A stretch of DNA of 64,000 nt from Vibrio quintilis (lineage in GTDB: Bacteria > Pseudomonadota > Gammaproteobacteria > Enterobacterales > Vibrionaceae), in assembly GCF_024529975.1 (NCBI RefSeq), contig NZ_AP024898.1:1426001-1490000 (forward strand), read 5' to 3'. Both the position numbers and the translations under genes were made by a program. The notes below the pieces were generated by a model that ran no database searches, was not told the DNA's origin, and saw only the letters and a program-made list of their open reading frames with translations. Below are positions 8,135-18,100 of this stretch, piece by piece (position 1 is the stretch's first letter; every line of letters starts with the position of its first letter).

Positions 8135-8671
8135 TTAGCTTCCATTAATTTTATATTTATCAAACAAAGCTGCCGCCTTTTTCGAGAAAATAGCCGTTTG
8201 ACTTCCTATACTTATAGGAGATTTTCCTGCTCTTACTGGTCCGGGATTCGCAACCATCGGGCCACTAACTGCATCATAGGAATGTGTTAAACCTTTATTT
8301 CTGCCTTTTGTAACAAAATCAGCCCACTCACTATCAGCCGAGTCAAATACTTTCATATTTAGCTTATCAAGTTCCGAGTTCGGAATATCAAATTGAGTTA
8401 TTGTTGGGTGCTTTCTCTTTCTAGCCCAATCAGCGGCCTGCTCAGGATCTTTCGTAACGTAAAAGCCACCCTTACCAGCAGGATTAAAGTCTAAATTATT
8501 CCGGCCTTTGGATGGGTCTATAGGACCTTGAATATCGCCAGCATGGTAAAACGTAGTAACATCATCACCATGATCATGACTTTCTAGTACTAACCCCAAC
8601 GGATCCACAAACCCAACCGGATTCCCCACATACCCCTGCGGCCTCAATCCCCCCGCCATCCCTATGGGGTC
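8135..8671 (-). CDS. Orphan Rhs C-terminal tip, DUF3990-like (ADP-ribosyltransferase fold)
   Basis: Only the last conserved box of an Rhs core ([14 protein letters not shown] and DPLGL) precedes a tip of about 150 aa. The tip reads [20 protein letters not shown], then [20 protein letters not shown], then [17 protein letters not shown] and a YDAVSGPM motif. This order (FYHG-like start, GKGFY.T.d..QA..WA, eW..FV..nR, yD.v.GP) is that of DUF3990, a family assigned to the ADP-ribosyltransferase superfamily. The first in-frame ATG (8659) lies inside the core box; there is no signal that it is a true start. The core is cut at 8671. A clear example of a displaced tip cassette. Confidence 0.75.
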   Translation of the reverse strand, partial: DPIGMAGGLRPQGYVGNPVGFVDPLGLVLESHDHGDDVTTFYHAGDIQGPIDPSKGRNNLDFNPAGKGGFYVTKDPEQAADWARKRKHPTITQFDIPNSELDKLNMKVFDSADSEWADFVTKGRNKGLTHSYDAVSGPMVANPGPVRAGKSPISIGSQTAIFSKKAAALFDKYKINGS

Positions 8672-9163
8672 TTAGGGCATATCCGGATGCAGTCGTACTT
8701 ATTTATGCATCTAACCCATTGAACTCACATCACTTTTAAAGAGAAGCCGCGCCGGATATTACATACTGTTAACCCTGTTTTGCCGAGACGCACTTTTTCA
8801 GCTGCAACCAGTATAACTGCGGCGTCAGCCGCTGTGAACGCCCTGATTTCAGAACCATTCAGCGCAGCACTGTTACCAACAATGCAAAACTGATCCAGTT
8901 GTTTTCACGATGGTACCTTTTCGGATAACACCCTGTGAAATCAACAACTCCCATGAATCAGGAAGAACATTCACGGATGAATGTTCAGGTTTTTCAGCAC
9001 AGGGAGGTGCTTAAAAAACCGGTTCCGGCCAGCGCTCAAAACAGTCAGAAATTCAAAGCAGTTTTGGTTCCTTTTCCTGCGTGAAAAGGAACTGGGGCGC
9101 GTGCACCACAAGCCGTCTGGCTCTGAAAAACCAATTGCGCACCACACGATACCACTCCGGTTG
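8672..9163. other. Unassigned segment between orphan tip and SymE copy e
   Basis: About 490 bp without a convincing gene. It contains an inverted repeat GTTCCTTTTC/GAAAAGGAAC at about 9069-9089 and short open frames on both strands with no recognisable product. It replaces the Rhs core expected upstream of the orphan tip, so it is probably imported or scrambled DNA. I cannot identify its source. Confidence 0.5.
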
Positions 9164-9383
9164 GGATCTTCCGGAAAAAACAACATCTGAAGAGAAACCC
9201 CACGGCGATACCAGCACCCCGGATATTCATCTCAAGGGCAAGTGGCTGCGCGAGGCCGGGTTTGAGACCGGCACGCCCGTTACCGTCAATATCGCCGGGG
9301 ATTGTATTGTGCTCATCCCCGACAGTCCGCAGGAGCAGGCATTGCGCGAGCAACTGGCGCAATTAAAAGCGGCGCTGGGGTGA
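9164..9383 (+). pseudogene. SymE-like fragment, copy e (longer)
   Basis: Almost identical to copy d from GATCTTCCGG onward; it differs by one A in a homopolymer (six versus five) that changes the upstream frame. It encodes EEKPHGDTSTPDIHLKGKWL, then REAGFETGTPVTVNIAGDC and the QLKAALG end. The two copies share about 60 bp of upstream sequence, the best surviving evidence of the original gene's 5' part. A terminator follows at 9399-9420. Confidence 0.75.
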
Positions 9384-9398
9384 GTTGGGTGAATAAAA

Positions 9399-9420
9399 AG
9401 CCGGGATGGTGATCCCGGCT
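9399..9420. terminator. Terminator after SymE-like copy e
   Basis: The stem AGCCGGGAT pairs with ATCCCGGCT around GGTG, with an A-run on the left side. It lies between convergent SymE copy e and the immunity gene ending at 9522. Confidence 0.75.
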
Positions 9421-9521
9421 TCGAATCTTTAAGGATTGATAAAATGTCTGTGACACAGAATGCTGAACAGTCTCAAATAATAAGCTGGAAAAATCGAGGA
9501 GATCTTTCCGGTTAAACACGA

Positions 9522-9866
9522 TTAATATTTTCCTGTTCTCATAAAATATTCAAGACTTTTAATAAAATCCTCTCTTTCTTTTGTCTTTTTTATATCTAAC
9601 ACAGTTACAGCTTTAATCTTACCATTTTTATCATATTCATTTTTTTGCATTACAAGAATAAAATATCCATTAGGTGTTCCTTCTGGTTCATATCTTGAAT
9701 CAAAACTTAGCCCCATAATTTTATTACTACCACCAATTAAGACAGATCCATAATAATATTCAATGAACTCTTCAACAGGATCAACTTCATAGAAGTTATT
9801 TATATTTATACTCCATCCTGAAGGGATTCTAAGCCTCTGTATTTCTACGTTATTTTTCACAATCAC
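9522..9866 (-). CDS. Putative immunity protein of the Rhs at 9863
   Basis: This 114-aa protein overlaps the Rhs stop by 4 bp (9863-9866), indicating translational coupling with its toxin. It is beta-rich (IPSGWSININNFYEVDP, GYFILVMQ) with a basic C-terminus. No family was recognised; the role is inferred from position. Confidence 0.7.
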   Translation of the reverse strand: MIVKNNVEIQRLRIPSGWSININNFYEVDPVEEFIEYYYGSVLIGGSNKIMGLSFDSRYEPEGTPNGYFILVMQKNEYDKNGKIKAVTVLDIKKTKEREDFIKSLEYFMRTGKY

Positions 9867-12800
9867 CTCACACTAGGTATATATTTTCTCACTTGGGCTA
9901 GAGATGCAGGAAAACTATGGATTACGGGTACACCTGTCTTCGTCATTTCTATTCTAACCCAATCAGTTAATTGTCCACCATTATATCCTACTGGTCCAGT
10001 AGGATTTTTATAGAACATAAAACGGGTTCCACCATGCTCAAATACATTCCCATTTCTAATTGCATCATAAGCAGCCTGCTTTTCAAATCCAGCTACCTGT
10101 TTAGCATATTCGGGTAAATATGATGCTTCAGGATCTCCTTTTCTAGCCCCTTTGCCTAAACTGAGGGATTGGGCCTCTTCAGGTGTTTTAGCTTGGATGT
10201 GTTTTACTGCGTGATAATCACCAGGTCTCTGAGCATTATATACGTCAGTCCTTAAACTCTTACGATTATGATAACCATCATGACTTTCACCCACCAATCC
10301 CAGCGGATCAACAAATCCAACAGGATTCCCCACATACCCCTGCGGCCTAATCCCTCCCGAAAATCCAATAGGATCCGGACTTAAATACTGCCCGCTATCG
10401 GCATCATAGTAACGGTTAAGATTATAGTAAAGCCCCGATTCTGTATCTTCAATCTGGCCCTGATAACGCAGGTCACAGGTGATGGCATCGTTGGCGACTT
10501 CTTCCAGATAACCACGGTTGACCTGGGTGCGCTGCTGCTGGTATTTGCCCCACAGATGCTGGTCGCCCTGCCACTGGATTTCTCCGTCTGGTGTGCACAG
10601 CTCCTGCGGCGTTCCGGCATGGTCAGTGACAATATAATGCAAGCGCTCGCGTCCGGAGTCATGGTCGGTGGTAATTTGCGCTAATGGCCTGAACGTATCC
10701 GGTTCATACAGATATTCGGTGCTGCTGAGCGCCGTGCCATCGGCGGTGATTTTACTCTGCTGCACCACGGTGTTGCCGTCCCACAGATAATGGGTTTGCT
10801 GCTGAGTTCTCTCGCACTCTTTGGCGATTCTGCGCCCGAACGGGTCATAGCGGTAGCGGTAACGTCTGCCGTCCGGCAGTTCGATATGTGTTAACCGGTC
10901 TTCATCATTCCAGATAAACCGCGTGGTCTGCGGGCGGAAGCCGTCTTTAGTTTCGGTTTTTAATGTCACCCGGCCGCATTCGTCATAGACGTATTTAAAC
11001 CGTCCGGTTTCCACCACCCGTCCGGCTTTATCGTAGTCACGCTGCTGGCGTTTCAGCCGCTCATCGGCCATCGACACCACATTACCCGAGTATTCACTGC
11101 CGGTGCCGGTTTCATTGAGGTTCAGCTCACTGTCATAACCGAACAGCTGCACAAAACTGGCTTTGGTTTCCCAGGATTTGCGCTGGCGCACCGCGCTGAT
11201 TTGCCCGTTCGGATTGAGGGTAAACTCAGTGTGACCGCGGCGTTTGTCTTCTATTCCGGTCAGCTGGTCGAGGGCATCATACTGATATTGCCGCAGCACA
11301 GTGCCGCGCCCGGCCTGAGCGTAACCGGCGCCGAGGCTCTGGCGGGTTAACAGCCCGGTGGCGCTCCAGTCATGGAACAGGCCAAAACCGGCCTCACTGG
11401 TACGCGAAGATTCCTGACCGCTGGCATGATAAGCAAATTTCAGCGGGTCGTGCTCACCCATATGCAGCTGCATCAGCTGTTGCTGCTGCCACTGATACGC
11501 GCGCGCGGTTTGTGTGCCGTTCATCGCGGTGCGTCTTCCCGCCGCATCGTATTCATGGGTAACCGGCGTGCCGTTGAGGTTTTCACTCAGCAGCAGTCCT
11601 GCCGGGCTGTAAGCCATCTCTACCCAGGCATCGCCGTTCTCAGCATATTTCAGCCGGGCCGCTTCATCATATTCATACCAGCTTTTTCCGGTCGGATCAT
11701 CATGGTGGTCAAAGCTTTGCGCTTCCAGTAAGCGCCCGCACACATCGTACTGATAATCGAAGCGGTGACCGTCTGGTTTGACGCGCTGCACCATTCTGCC
11801 TGCCGGGTCGTAACTGAAGCTCTCTTTGCGCCCGTCATAATGGCGCTCGCTGGCAATCCGGCCCAGCGCATCGAATTCATACAGCCACTGGTCACCTTTA
11901 CTGTTGGTCACCCCGGCAAATTCCCCTTCCGGGTTGTAGTGATAACGGGTCGTTGCACCCAGCGCATCGGTGACCGCTCTCAGCCGGTCAAAGGCGCCAT
12001 ATTCAAACTTCCGGGTATGGCCCAGCGCATCAGTCACTTCCGTCAGGTTGCCTTCAATATCGTAACTGAACCGGGCGGTGGTCCCGTCTTCGTAAATCAC
12101 CTGCGATGGCTGACTGTGTTTACCGTCGTAACACCAGCGACGCACCTGTTTGTTGTCACTTTCCCGTTTAATCAGCCGGTCCAGCGCATCATAATGGAAC
12201 GTCATCCCGTAGCCGGTGGCCGGCTCAATCCGTGTCAGCTGGCCGCGTGCGTTGTACTGATAGCGCGTGGTGCTGCCATCCGGCCCCATGGCCGACTCAC
12301 GCAGCCCGCTGCGGGTATAGGTGTACTGCCATGACCGCCCGTCCGGGTCGGTGATTTTTGTCACATCGCCCTGGCGGTTGTGCTCATACAACCAGCTGGC
12401 ACCGGCCGGATTCATATATCCTGTCAGCCAGCCGGTGTCGTTATAGGTATACGTGTGTACGGTGCCATCCGGTAAGGTGACCGAAGTGACATTGCCCCAG
12501 TCATCATGGGTATACGCGGTGGTTTCCCCGGCTGCGTTGGTTTCACTGACCAGCAAATCCCCCTGCCACTGCTGGGTGGTCTGATGGCCTTCATCATCAA
12601 CAATCACCGACGGCAGGTTACGCGCATCAAGGTGATAAGCCGTCACCCCGCCAAAGGCGCTTTTATAGTAGTGGATATGATTGTCATCGTCATAACGCAG
12701 CTGGTCGACCCACAAATCATCCGCGCAGCGCGTTGCCACCACCCGGCCCCGGTCATCAAAATCATGCTCAACCCAGGTTTTCGCCAAATCATTCCAGCGA

Positions 12801-14011
12801 ATCAGTTGTCCGGCTTTGTCATACTGATAGTCAAAGTTACACCCCGGCTCACCACGCACCGTGGTCAGGCGGCCCTGCGGGTCGTAGCGGAAACTGACCA
12901 GCTCGCGCAGCGGCTCTTTCTGCGCATTGCACAGTGTCATCCGCGTGATGCGCCGGCGCTCCGTCTCAACCTGAACCAGCCGCTCATCACTGAGCATCAC
13001 CCATTTGAGGGTGCCGCGCTCATACAGAAACGCATTCTCATTGCCATAAGCATCACGGATACGGGTCAGGCGCAGCTCACTGCCAACCGCATGCTCAAAC
13101 CAGTATTGCAGCCCGTCTTTGTGTTTTAAAATCAGCTCGCCGCAATCGCCCCGGTGCAACTCCCACTGTGGCATCTGCGCCGAGCGGGTCGGTAAATCCT
13201 GCCACGGCAGGTCAAACACCGTCTGATTGTCATCCATATCCGTGAAGGTGACTTCCTGACCGGTCACAGTCAGGCTCCGGTCCCAGCCACTGCGCCACTG
13301 GGTGCCGGTCAGGCCGGTGAAACGCTGGCCGCCGGAGTGGTAATAGCGCTGATGCGCCAGCGGCAGCAGCCCGGCCACGGTAAAGTCGGTGCGCTGCTCA
13401 TACATTTTCCCGGTCAGCAGGTCAATCGGCTCACCACCTTCACATTTATGTGCTGTTGGCCCCTCACCACCTTCAATACACTCGTGTGTTGCTGGGTTTT
13501 CTTCTTTTGCCTGCTGCGCTTTATGCTGGCGCTCAACCGCAGCCTGGTCGGCGTCCTGCTTGTGATAATTCTCTTTCCCCGCATTGGTACTCTTGGGCGT
13601 CTCCAGCGTCTTTTTCTTATACGGGGTGCCGGTTTTATGCGTCACCACCTTTTCGACAAACTCATCCACCTTCGACTTGATTTTACCGGTCATCTCATCG
13701 ATTTTGCTCTCCAGCTTCTTCATCGCCTCAACCAGTTTGACGAACGCATCCTTCATCAGCACCATCGCCCAGTTGTTGCTCTTGTTCACCGCATCCGTCA
13801 GCCCGGCAATAATCTCCTGCAACAGCTTCTTCGCTTTCCCGGCATACTCATCCAGCGTGCTGCCGAACTTCTTCAGAAACTTCACCAGATTCCCGTTCGA
13901 CAGGCTGCGCAGAATTTTTATCGCCTTCTGAATCACCCGGGAATCCGCTTTCTCCAGCGCGTTGATAATCGTCTTGCCGGTCTTTTTGGTCGCATCTCCC
14001 AGACCCGGCAC
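9863..14011 (-). CDS. N-terminally truncated Rhs protein with unassigned tip
   Basis: An open frame of 1382 aa. It starts inside the region equivalent to residue ~260 of the full-length Rhs (PGLGDATKKTGKTI), with homology ending at 14021, so the first ~260 residues and any promoter are missing. It keeps a helical stretch, the DUF6531-type box (EPIDLLTGKMYEQRTDF), the YD shell and the DPLGL core end. The 143-aa tip (nt 9866-10294) contains YHAVKHIQAKTPEEAQS and FEHGGTRFMFYKNPTG, not assigned. A GTG is the only start and has no good ribosome site. The shell differs from the full-length protein mostly in the ~390-700 region, then is nearly identical. The gene is probably silent unless recombined. 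Confidence 0.85.
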   Translation of the reverse strand: MPGLGDATKKTGKTIINALEKADSRVIQKAIKILRSLSNGNLVKFLKKFGSTLDEYAGKAKKLLQEIIAGLTDAVNKSNNWAMVLMKDAFVKLVEAMKKLESKIDEMTGKIKSKVDEFVEKVVTHKTGTPYKKKTLETPKSTNAGKENYHKQDADQAAVERQHKAQQAKEENPATHECIEGGEGPTAHKCEGGEPIDLLTGKMYEQRTDFTVAGLLPLAHQRYYHSGGQRFTGLTGTQWRSGWDRSLTVTGQEVTFTDMDDNQTVFDLPWQDLPTRSAQMPQWELHRGDCGELILKHKDGLQYWFEHAVGSELRLTRIRDAYGNENAFLYERGTLKWVMLSDERLVQVETERRRITRMTLCNAQKEPLRELVSFRYDPQGRLTTVRGEPGCNFDYQYDKAGQLIRWNDLAKTWVEHDFDDRGRVVATRCADDLWVDQLRYDDDNHIHYYKSAFGGVTAYHLDARNLPSVIVDDEGHQTTQQWQGDLLVSETNAAGETTAYTHDDWGNVTSVTLPDGTVHTYTYNDTGWLTGYMNPAGASWLYEHNRQGDVTKITDPDGRSWQYTYTRSGLRESAMGPDGSTTRYQYNARGQLTRIEPATGYGMTFHYDALDRLIKRESDNKQVRRWCYDGKHSQPSQVIYEDGTTARFSYDIEGNLTEVTDALGHTRKFEYGAFDRLRAVTDALGATTRYHYNPEGEFAGVTNSKGDQWLYEFDALGRIASERHYDGRKESFSYDPAGRMVQRVKPDGHRFDYQYDVCGRLLEAQSFDHHDDPTGKSWYEYDEAARLKYAENGDAWVEMAYSPAGLLLSENLNGTPVTHEYDAAGRRTAMNGTQTARAYQWQQQQLMQLHMGEHDPLKFAYHASGQESSRTSEAGFGLFHDWSATGLLTRQSLGAGYAQAGRGTVLRQYQYDALDQLTGIEDKRRGHTEFTLNPNGQISAVRQRKSWETKASFVQLFGYDSELNLNETGTGSEYSGNVVSMADERLKRQQRDYDKAGRVVETGRFKYVYDECGRVTLKTETKDGFRPQTTRFIWNDEDRLTHIELPDGRRYRYRYDPFGRRIAKECERTQQQTHYLWDGNTVVQQSKITADGTALSSTEYLYEPDTFRPLAQITTDHDSGRERLHYIVTDHAGTPQELCTPDGEIQWQGDQHLWGKYQQQRTQVNRGYLEEVANDAITCDLRYQGQIEDTESGLYYNLNRYYDADSGQYLSPDPIGFSGGIRPQGYVGNPVGFVDPLGLVGESHDGYHNRKSLRTDVYNAQRPGDYHAVKHIQAKTPEEAQSLSLGKGARKGDPEASYLPEYAKQVAGFEKQAAYDAIRNGNVFEHGGTRFMFYKNPTGPVGYNGGQLTDWVRIEMTKTGVPVIHSFPASLAQVRKYIPSVR

Positions 14012-14041
14012 AAAACCAATCGATTGTATAAGAAAAAACCA

Positions 14042-14177
14042 GATGGATATTTCAACTACTATTCGTAGAGATTTGAACCCGGAAACATGCTATGTGTGTT
14101 CAGAAATTAACCCTCACAAAATCACGACTCAGATCACACTTCCTAATACTAAAACCATACTTTTCTGCCTTGAATAA
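14042..14177 (+). CDS. Small hypothetical ORF (44 aa)
   Basis: An ATG-initiated frame, MDISTTIRRDLNPETCYVCS, ends FCLE and contains one CxxC pair. It begins 20 bp after the Rhs truncation point on the opposite strand. The ribosome site is weak and no family was recognised. It precedes the structured segment at 14200-14440 and could belong to the same insertion. Confidence 0.3.
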
Positions 14178-14199
14178 AACCTCCGGCCCGATTAATCTA

Positions 14200-14440
14200 C
14201 CCCCGCACTGCCAAAAACAGTGTCGGGCGTAGGAACCCCGTATTACGTAGATTCACTGGGATCGGCTTTTAGTCGATTCCAGTGTATGCTTTAGCATATC
14301 TGAATTATGGTGAGCTGAGTGAGGGCGCTTCCGCGCGCCGTTGTCTACGTAACGGTAGTTCCTAACCTCGCTCAGCTCGCCACCCAGAGCGTAGGAACCT
14401 TTGTGTAGCGATTTCTATTAATTGTCACAATACGTAGAGA
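14200..14440. ncRNA. Candidate structured RNA or leader (three strong hairpins)
   Basis: Three stems can be drawn. H1: CCCGCACTG (14202-14210) with CAGTGTCGGG (14218-14227), one bulge. H2: CACTGGGATCG with CGATTCCAGTG (14254-14284). H3: a 16-bp stem (14309-14324 with 14366-14381) with two G-U pairs, whose loop holds a GCGC/GCGC mini-stem and CTAC/GTAG. GCGTAGGAACC occurs after H1 and again after H3, and TACGTA occurs three times. The G-U pairs are consistent with RNA pairing in the plus sense, but no homologous sequences were compared. It ends about 10 bp before the start of the 82-aa gene. No known family was recognised. Confidence 0.45.
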
Positions 14441-14449
14441 GGCTTTGCT

Positions 14450-14698
14450 ATGCCTAAATCAAACTATTTCCATCATGCCAAACTCACCCCGAAACAGGAA
14501 AAACGGCTTTTCAACCCTCAAGAACCACAAGTGAATGACACCGACTTGAATATTCACCACAAAGCCCGTGAATATCTGATGTTAATGCAGGCTGTTCTTT
14601 CCAGTCATCCCCAGATTGAATACCGGGATTTATGGCAGATTCAGGTGTTTATTCATAATTTGATCACGGATTCTGAGCGTGAGTATCTGGCTGAGTAA
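14450..14698 (+). CDS. Hypothetical 82-aa protein downstream of the structured segment
   Basis: ATG with a plausible ribosome site (GAGAGG about 8 bp upstream). The protein starts MPKSNYFHHAKLTPKQEKRL and ends SEREYLAE; it is soluble, basic at the N-terminus and probably helical. It is one of few plus-strand genes of normal appearance in the Rhs island and has its own leader, so it is likely a passenger of a mobile segment rather than an Rhs component. No family was recognised. Confidence 0.55.
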   Translation: MPKSNYFHHAKLTPKQEKRLFNPQEPQVNDTDLNIHHKAREYLMLMQAVLSSHPQIEYRDLWQIQVFIHNLITDSEREYLAE

Positions 14699-14757
14699 GC
14701 TTGGTATTCTGCTATGTATTCACAGTAACTTGTTAACTCATGCACGGCGGCTGCCAT

Positions 14758-14844
14758 AAATATCGACGAAAATTGTATTGCGCTCCTCCCGCAGGAGCAG
14801 GCACTGCGGGCTCACCTGGTGCAGTTAAAAGCGGCCTGGGGTGA
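14758..14844 (+). pseudogene. SymE-like fragment, copy f (badly degraded)
   Basis: Only the C-terminal third survives, with deletions: the nucleotide match to the other copies covers ATTGTATTG, CCGCAGGAGCAGGCACTGCG and the GCAGTTAAAAGCGGC end, then TGA at 14842. It sits downstream of the parent Rhs immunity gene, so the pairing of SymE, terminator and immunity gene also exists at the intact operon. Confidence 0.65.
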
Positions 14845-14853
14845 GTTAGGTAA

Positions 14854-14883
14854 AACAGCCGGGAGGTTGATCCCGGCTGTTGG
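14854..14883. terminator. Terminator of the parent Rhs operon / SymE copy f
   Basis: The stem AACAGCCGGGA pairs with TCCCGGCTGTT, with A-rich sequence to the left and a T-run to the right. It follows the immunity gene stop at 14917 on the minus strand. Confidence 0.8.
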
Positions 14884-14916
14884 TTTTTGCTTCGATACTT
14901 TTACGGATCAGTTAGG

Positions 14917-15195
14917 CTAGTTTCTCGAGCGCTTAATTTCTTTTAATAATTTTTTTTTAAAACTAGCAATCAGATTAGTCCACTCCTGATAACTGAGACC
15001 AGCTATATAATAATCTCCCAGCCAACGAGGATGACAACGAGATATTAAGTTTTCTAACGCTGATATTCTCTCTGCATGATTTGTTTCAAGATGTTCGACC
15101 TTATAATACATATCTTGAATACTCTCAGCTTCTTCTTCATAAGAAGAATGTTCTAATAAACTACATATTCGTTCAGTGTGTTCTTTTAAATTCAT
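14917..15195 (-). CDS. Cognate immunity protein of the full-length Rhs effector
   Basis: This 92-aa, mostly helical acidic protein (MNLKEHTERICSLLEHSSYE) overlaps the Rhs stop by 4 bp, so it is translationally coupled and the likely antidote for that tip. It is the last gene of the operon before the terminator at 14854. No family was recognised. Confidence 0.75.
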   Translation of the reverse strand: MNLKEHTERICSLLEHSSYEEEAESIQDMYYKVEHLETNHAERISALENLISRCHPRWLGDYYIAGLSYQEWTNLIASFKKKLLKEIKRSRN

Positions 15196-18100
15196 AGTAG
15201 CTCTGTTGCTCCTGAATATTTACCACCGGCAGTAACGATCTGCCAACCACCTCCAACTTTATCTTGTCCCCATTGTAGTTGAGGTGCGACTTTTCCTTCC
15301 AGAAGTACTTGATCTCTTGTAAGGGCGACCTTTCCTTCATAAGTTGCTGAATTATTTGGCGGCAATGCTAAATTAGCACGTCGTTCTGCTGCTGTTGCCC
15401 CTGCTGAACCCCGAGTAACATAAACTTGCGACGCACTACCTGGCGTATGCTCTGTTATAGTAAATACATCTCCAGCTTTTCCTCGTGACGCATATATTTG
15501 TCCATCAAAACTGTTAACTGTATCGTGCTGAATTTGTTTATTTAACCCACGACTTTTTAATAGTTTTCTCGCTGAGTTTCTCGATATTGCAACCTTTTCG
15601 TTATCTTTTACTGAGCACTCAGTCAACCCCAACGGATCGACAACCCCAAGCGGATTAAATACATACCCCTGCGGCCTCAAGCCCCCCGCCATCCCTATGG
15701 GGTCCGGACTTAAATACTGCCCGCTATCCGCATCATAGTAACGGTTAAGATTATAGTAAAGCCCCGATTCTGTATCTTCAATCTGACCCTGATAACGCAG
15801 GTCGCAGGTGATGGCATCGTTGGCGACTTCTTCTAAGTAACTGCGGTTGACCTGCGTGCGCTGCTGCTGATATTTGCCCCACAGATGCTGGTCGCCCTGC
15901 CACTGAATTTCTCCGTCTGGTGTGCATAATTCCTGCGGCGTTCCGGCATGGTCAGTGACAATATAATGCAGCCGCTCGCGCCCGGTGTCATGGTCGGTGG
16001 TGATTTGAGCCAGTGGCCTGAAAGTGTCCGGCTCATACAGATATTCGGTGCTTTGCAGTGCGGTGCCGTCAGCGGTGATTTTACTCTGCTGCACCACCGT
16101 GTTGCCGTCCCACAGATAATGGGTTTGCTGCTGAGTTCTCTCGCATTCTTTGGCGATTCTGCGCCCGAACGGGTCATAGCGGTAGCGGTAACGTCTGCCA
16201 TCCGGCAGTTCGATATGTGTCAGCCGGTCTTCATCGTTCCAGATAAACCGCGTGGTCTGCGGGCGGAAGCCGTCTTTAGTTTCGGTTTTTAATGTCACCC
16301 GGCCGCATTCGTCATAGACGTATTTAAACCGCCCGGTTTCCACCACCCGTCCGGCTTTATCGTAGTCACGCTGCTGGCGTTTCAGCCGCTCATCGGCCAT
16401 CGACACCACATTACCCGAGTATTCACTGCCGGTGCCGGTTTGATTGAGGTTCAGCTCACTGTCATAGCCGAACAGCTGCACAAAGCTGGCTTTGGTTTCC
16501 CAGGATTTGCGCTGGCGCACCGCGCTGATTTGCCCGTTCGGATTGAGGGTAAATTCGGTGTGACCGCGGCGTTTGTCTTCTATCCCGGTCAGCTGGTCGA
16601 GGGCATCATACTGATATTGCCGCAGCACAGTGCCGCGCCCGGCCTGTGCATAACCGGCGCCGAGGCTCTGGCGGGTTAACAGCCCGGTGGCGCTCCAGTC
16701 ATGGAACAGACCAAAACCGGCCTCACTGGTGCGCGATGATTCCTGACCGCTGGCATGATAAGCAAATTTCAGCGGGTCATGTTCGCCCATATGCAGCTGC
16801 ATCAGCTGTTGCTGCTGCCACTGATACGCGCGGGCAGTCTGAGTGCCGTTCATCGCGGTGCGTCTTCCCGCCGCATCGTATTCATGGGTAACCGGCGTAC
16901 CGTTGAGATTCTCACTCAGCAGCAGTCCCGCCGGACTGTAAGCCATCTCTACCCAGGCATCGCCGTTTTCCGCATATTTCAGCCGGGCCGCTTCATCATA
17001 TTCATACCAGCTTTTTCCGGTCGGATTGTCGTGGTGGTCAAAGCTCTGCGCTTCCAGTAAGCGCCCGCACGGGTCATAGGCATAGCGGTAGTGATGACCA
17101 TCCGGTTTGATGCGTTTGACCATCCGCCCGGCCGGGTCGTAACTGAAGCTCTCTTTGCGCCCGTCATAATGGCGCTCGCTGGCAATCCGGCCCAGCGCAT
17201 CGAATTCATACAGCCACTGGTCACCTTTACTGTTGGTCACCCCGGCAAATTCTGCTTCCACATTATAGTGATAGCGGGTTGTCGCACCGGTCGGGTCAGT
17301 CACCGAGCGCAGTTTATCAAACGCCCCGTACTCAAACCAGCGGGTATTGCCCAGCGTATCCGTGACGCTGGTCAGGTTACCTTCAATATCGTAACTGAAC
17401 CGGGCGGTAGTCCCGTCTTCGTAAATCACCTGAGACGGATTCAGTTGCTTCCCTTCATAACACCAGCGCCGCACCAGCTTGTTATCATTTTCCCGTTTAA
17501 TCAGCCGGTCCAGTGCATCGTAATGGAAGGTCATCCCATAGCCCACTGAAGGCTCAATCCGTGAAATCAGGCCGTGTTCGTTATACTGGTAACGCGCCGA
17601 ACTGCCATCCGGACCGGTCACCGACTCACGCAGTCCCCGGCTTGTATACGTGTACTGCCATGACCGCCCGTCCGGGTCAGTCACTCGGGTTAAATCACCC
17701 TGCGGATTATGTTCATACAACCAGCTGGCACCCGCCGGATTCATATAGGCTGTCAGCCAGCCCTGCTCATTGTATGTGTAAGTGTGCTCTGCGCCGTCCG
17801 GCTGTAATACCGAGGTCACATTGCCCCATGTGTCATACTGATAAGCCTGCGTCTCACCCAGCGCATTGGTTTCACCGGTCAGACGATCATCCTGCCACTG
17901 CTGCTCTGCCCGGTGACCCGCCGGATCAACAATCGCCACCGCCCGGTACTGTTCATTCAGATGGAATTCAGTGATCCCGCCAAAGGTACTTTTATGATAG
18001 TGAATCCGTTTTTCATCGTCATAACGCACCTGACCACTCCAGTAGCCTTCGGCACAACGGTTATCCGTGACCCGGCCCCTGGCATCATAATCATGTTCGG

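Noticed and set aside
8672..9163. Possible IS remnant upstream of SymE copy e
   Set aside because: No transposase motif, terminal repeat or target duplication could be found; listed only as an unassigned segment.
11372..13129. Long plus-strand open frames opposite the Rhs cores (also 5691-6914, 16440-19439, 19512-20354)
   Set aside because: They recur at the same place opposite every Rhs copy, have compositions typical of antisense shadows of YD repeats (rich in Pro, Arg, His), and lack ribosome sites or recognisable domains.
14200..14440. Retron or diversity-generating element
   Set aside because: The folded segment has no reverse transcriptase gene nearby, so neither fits.
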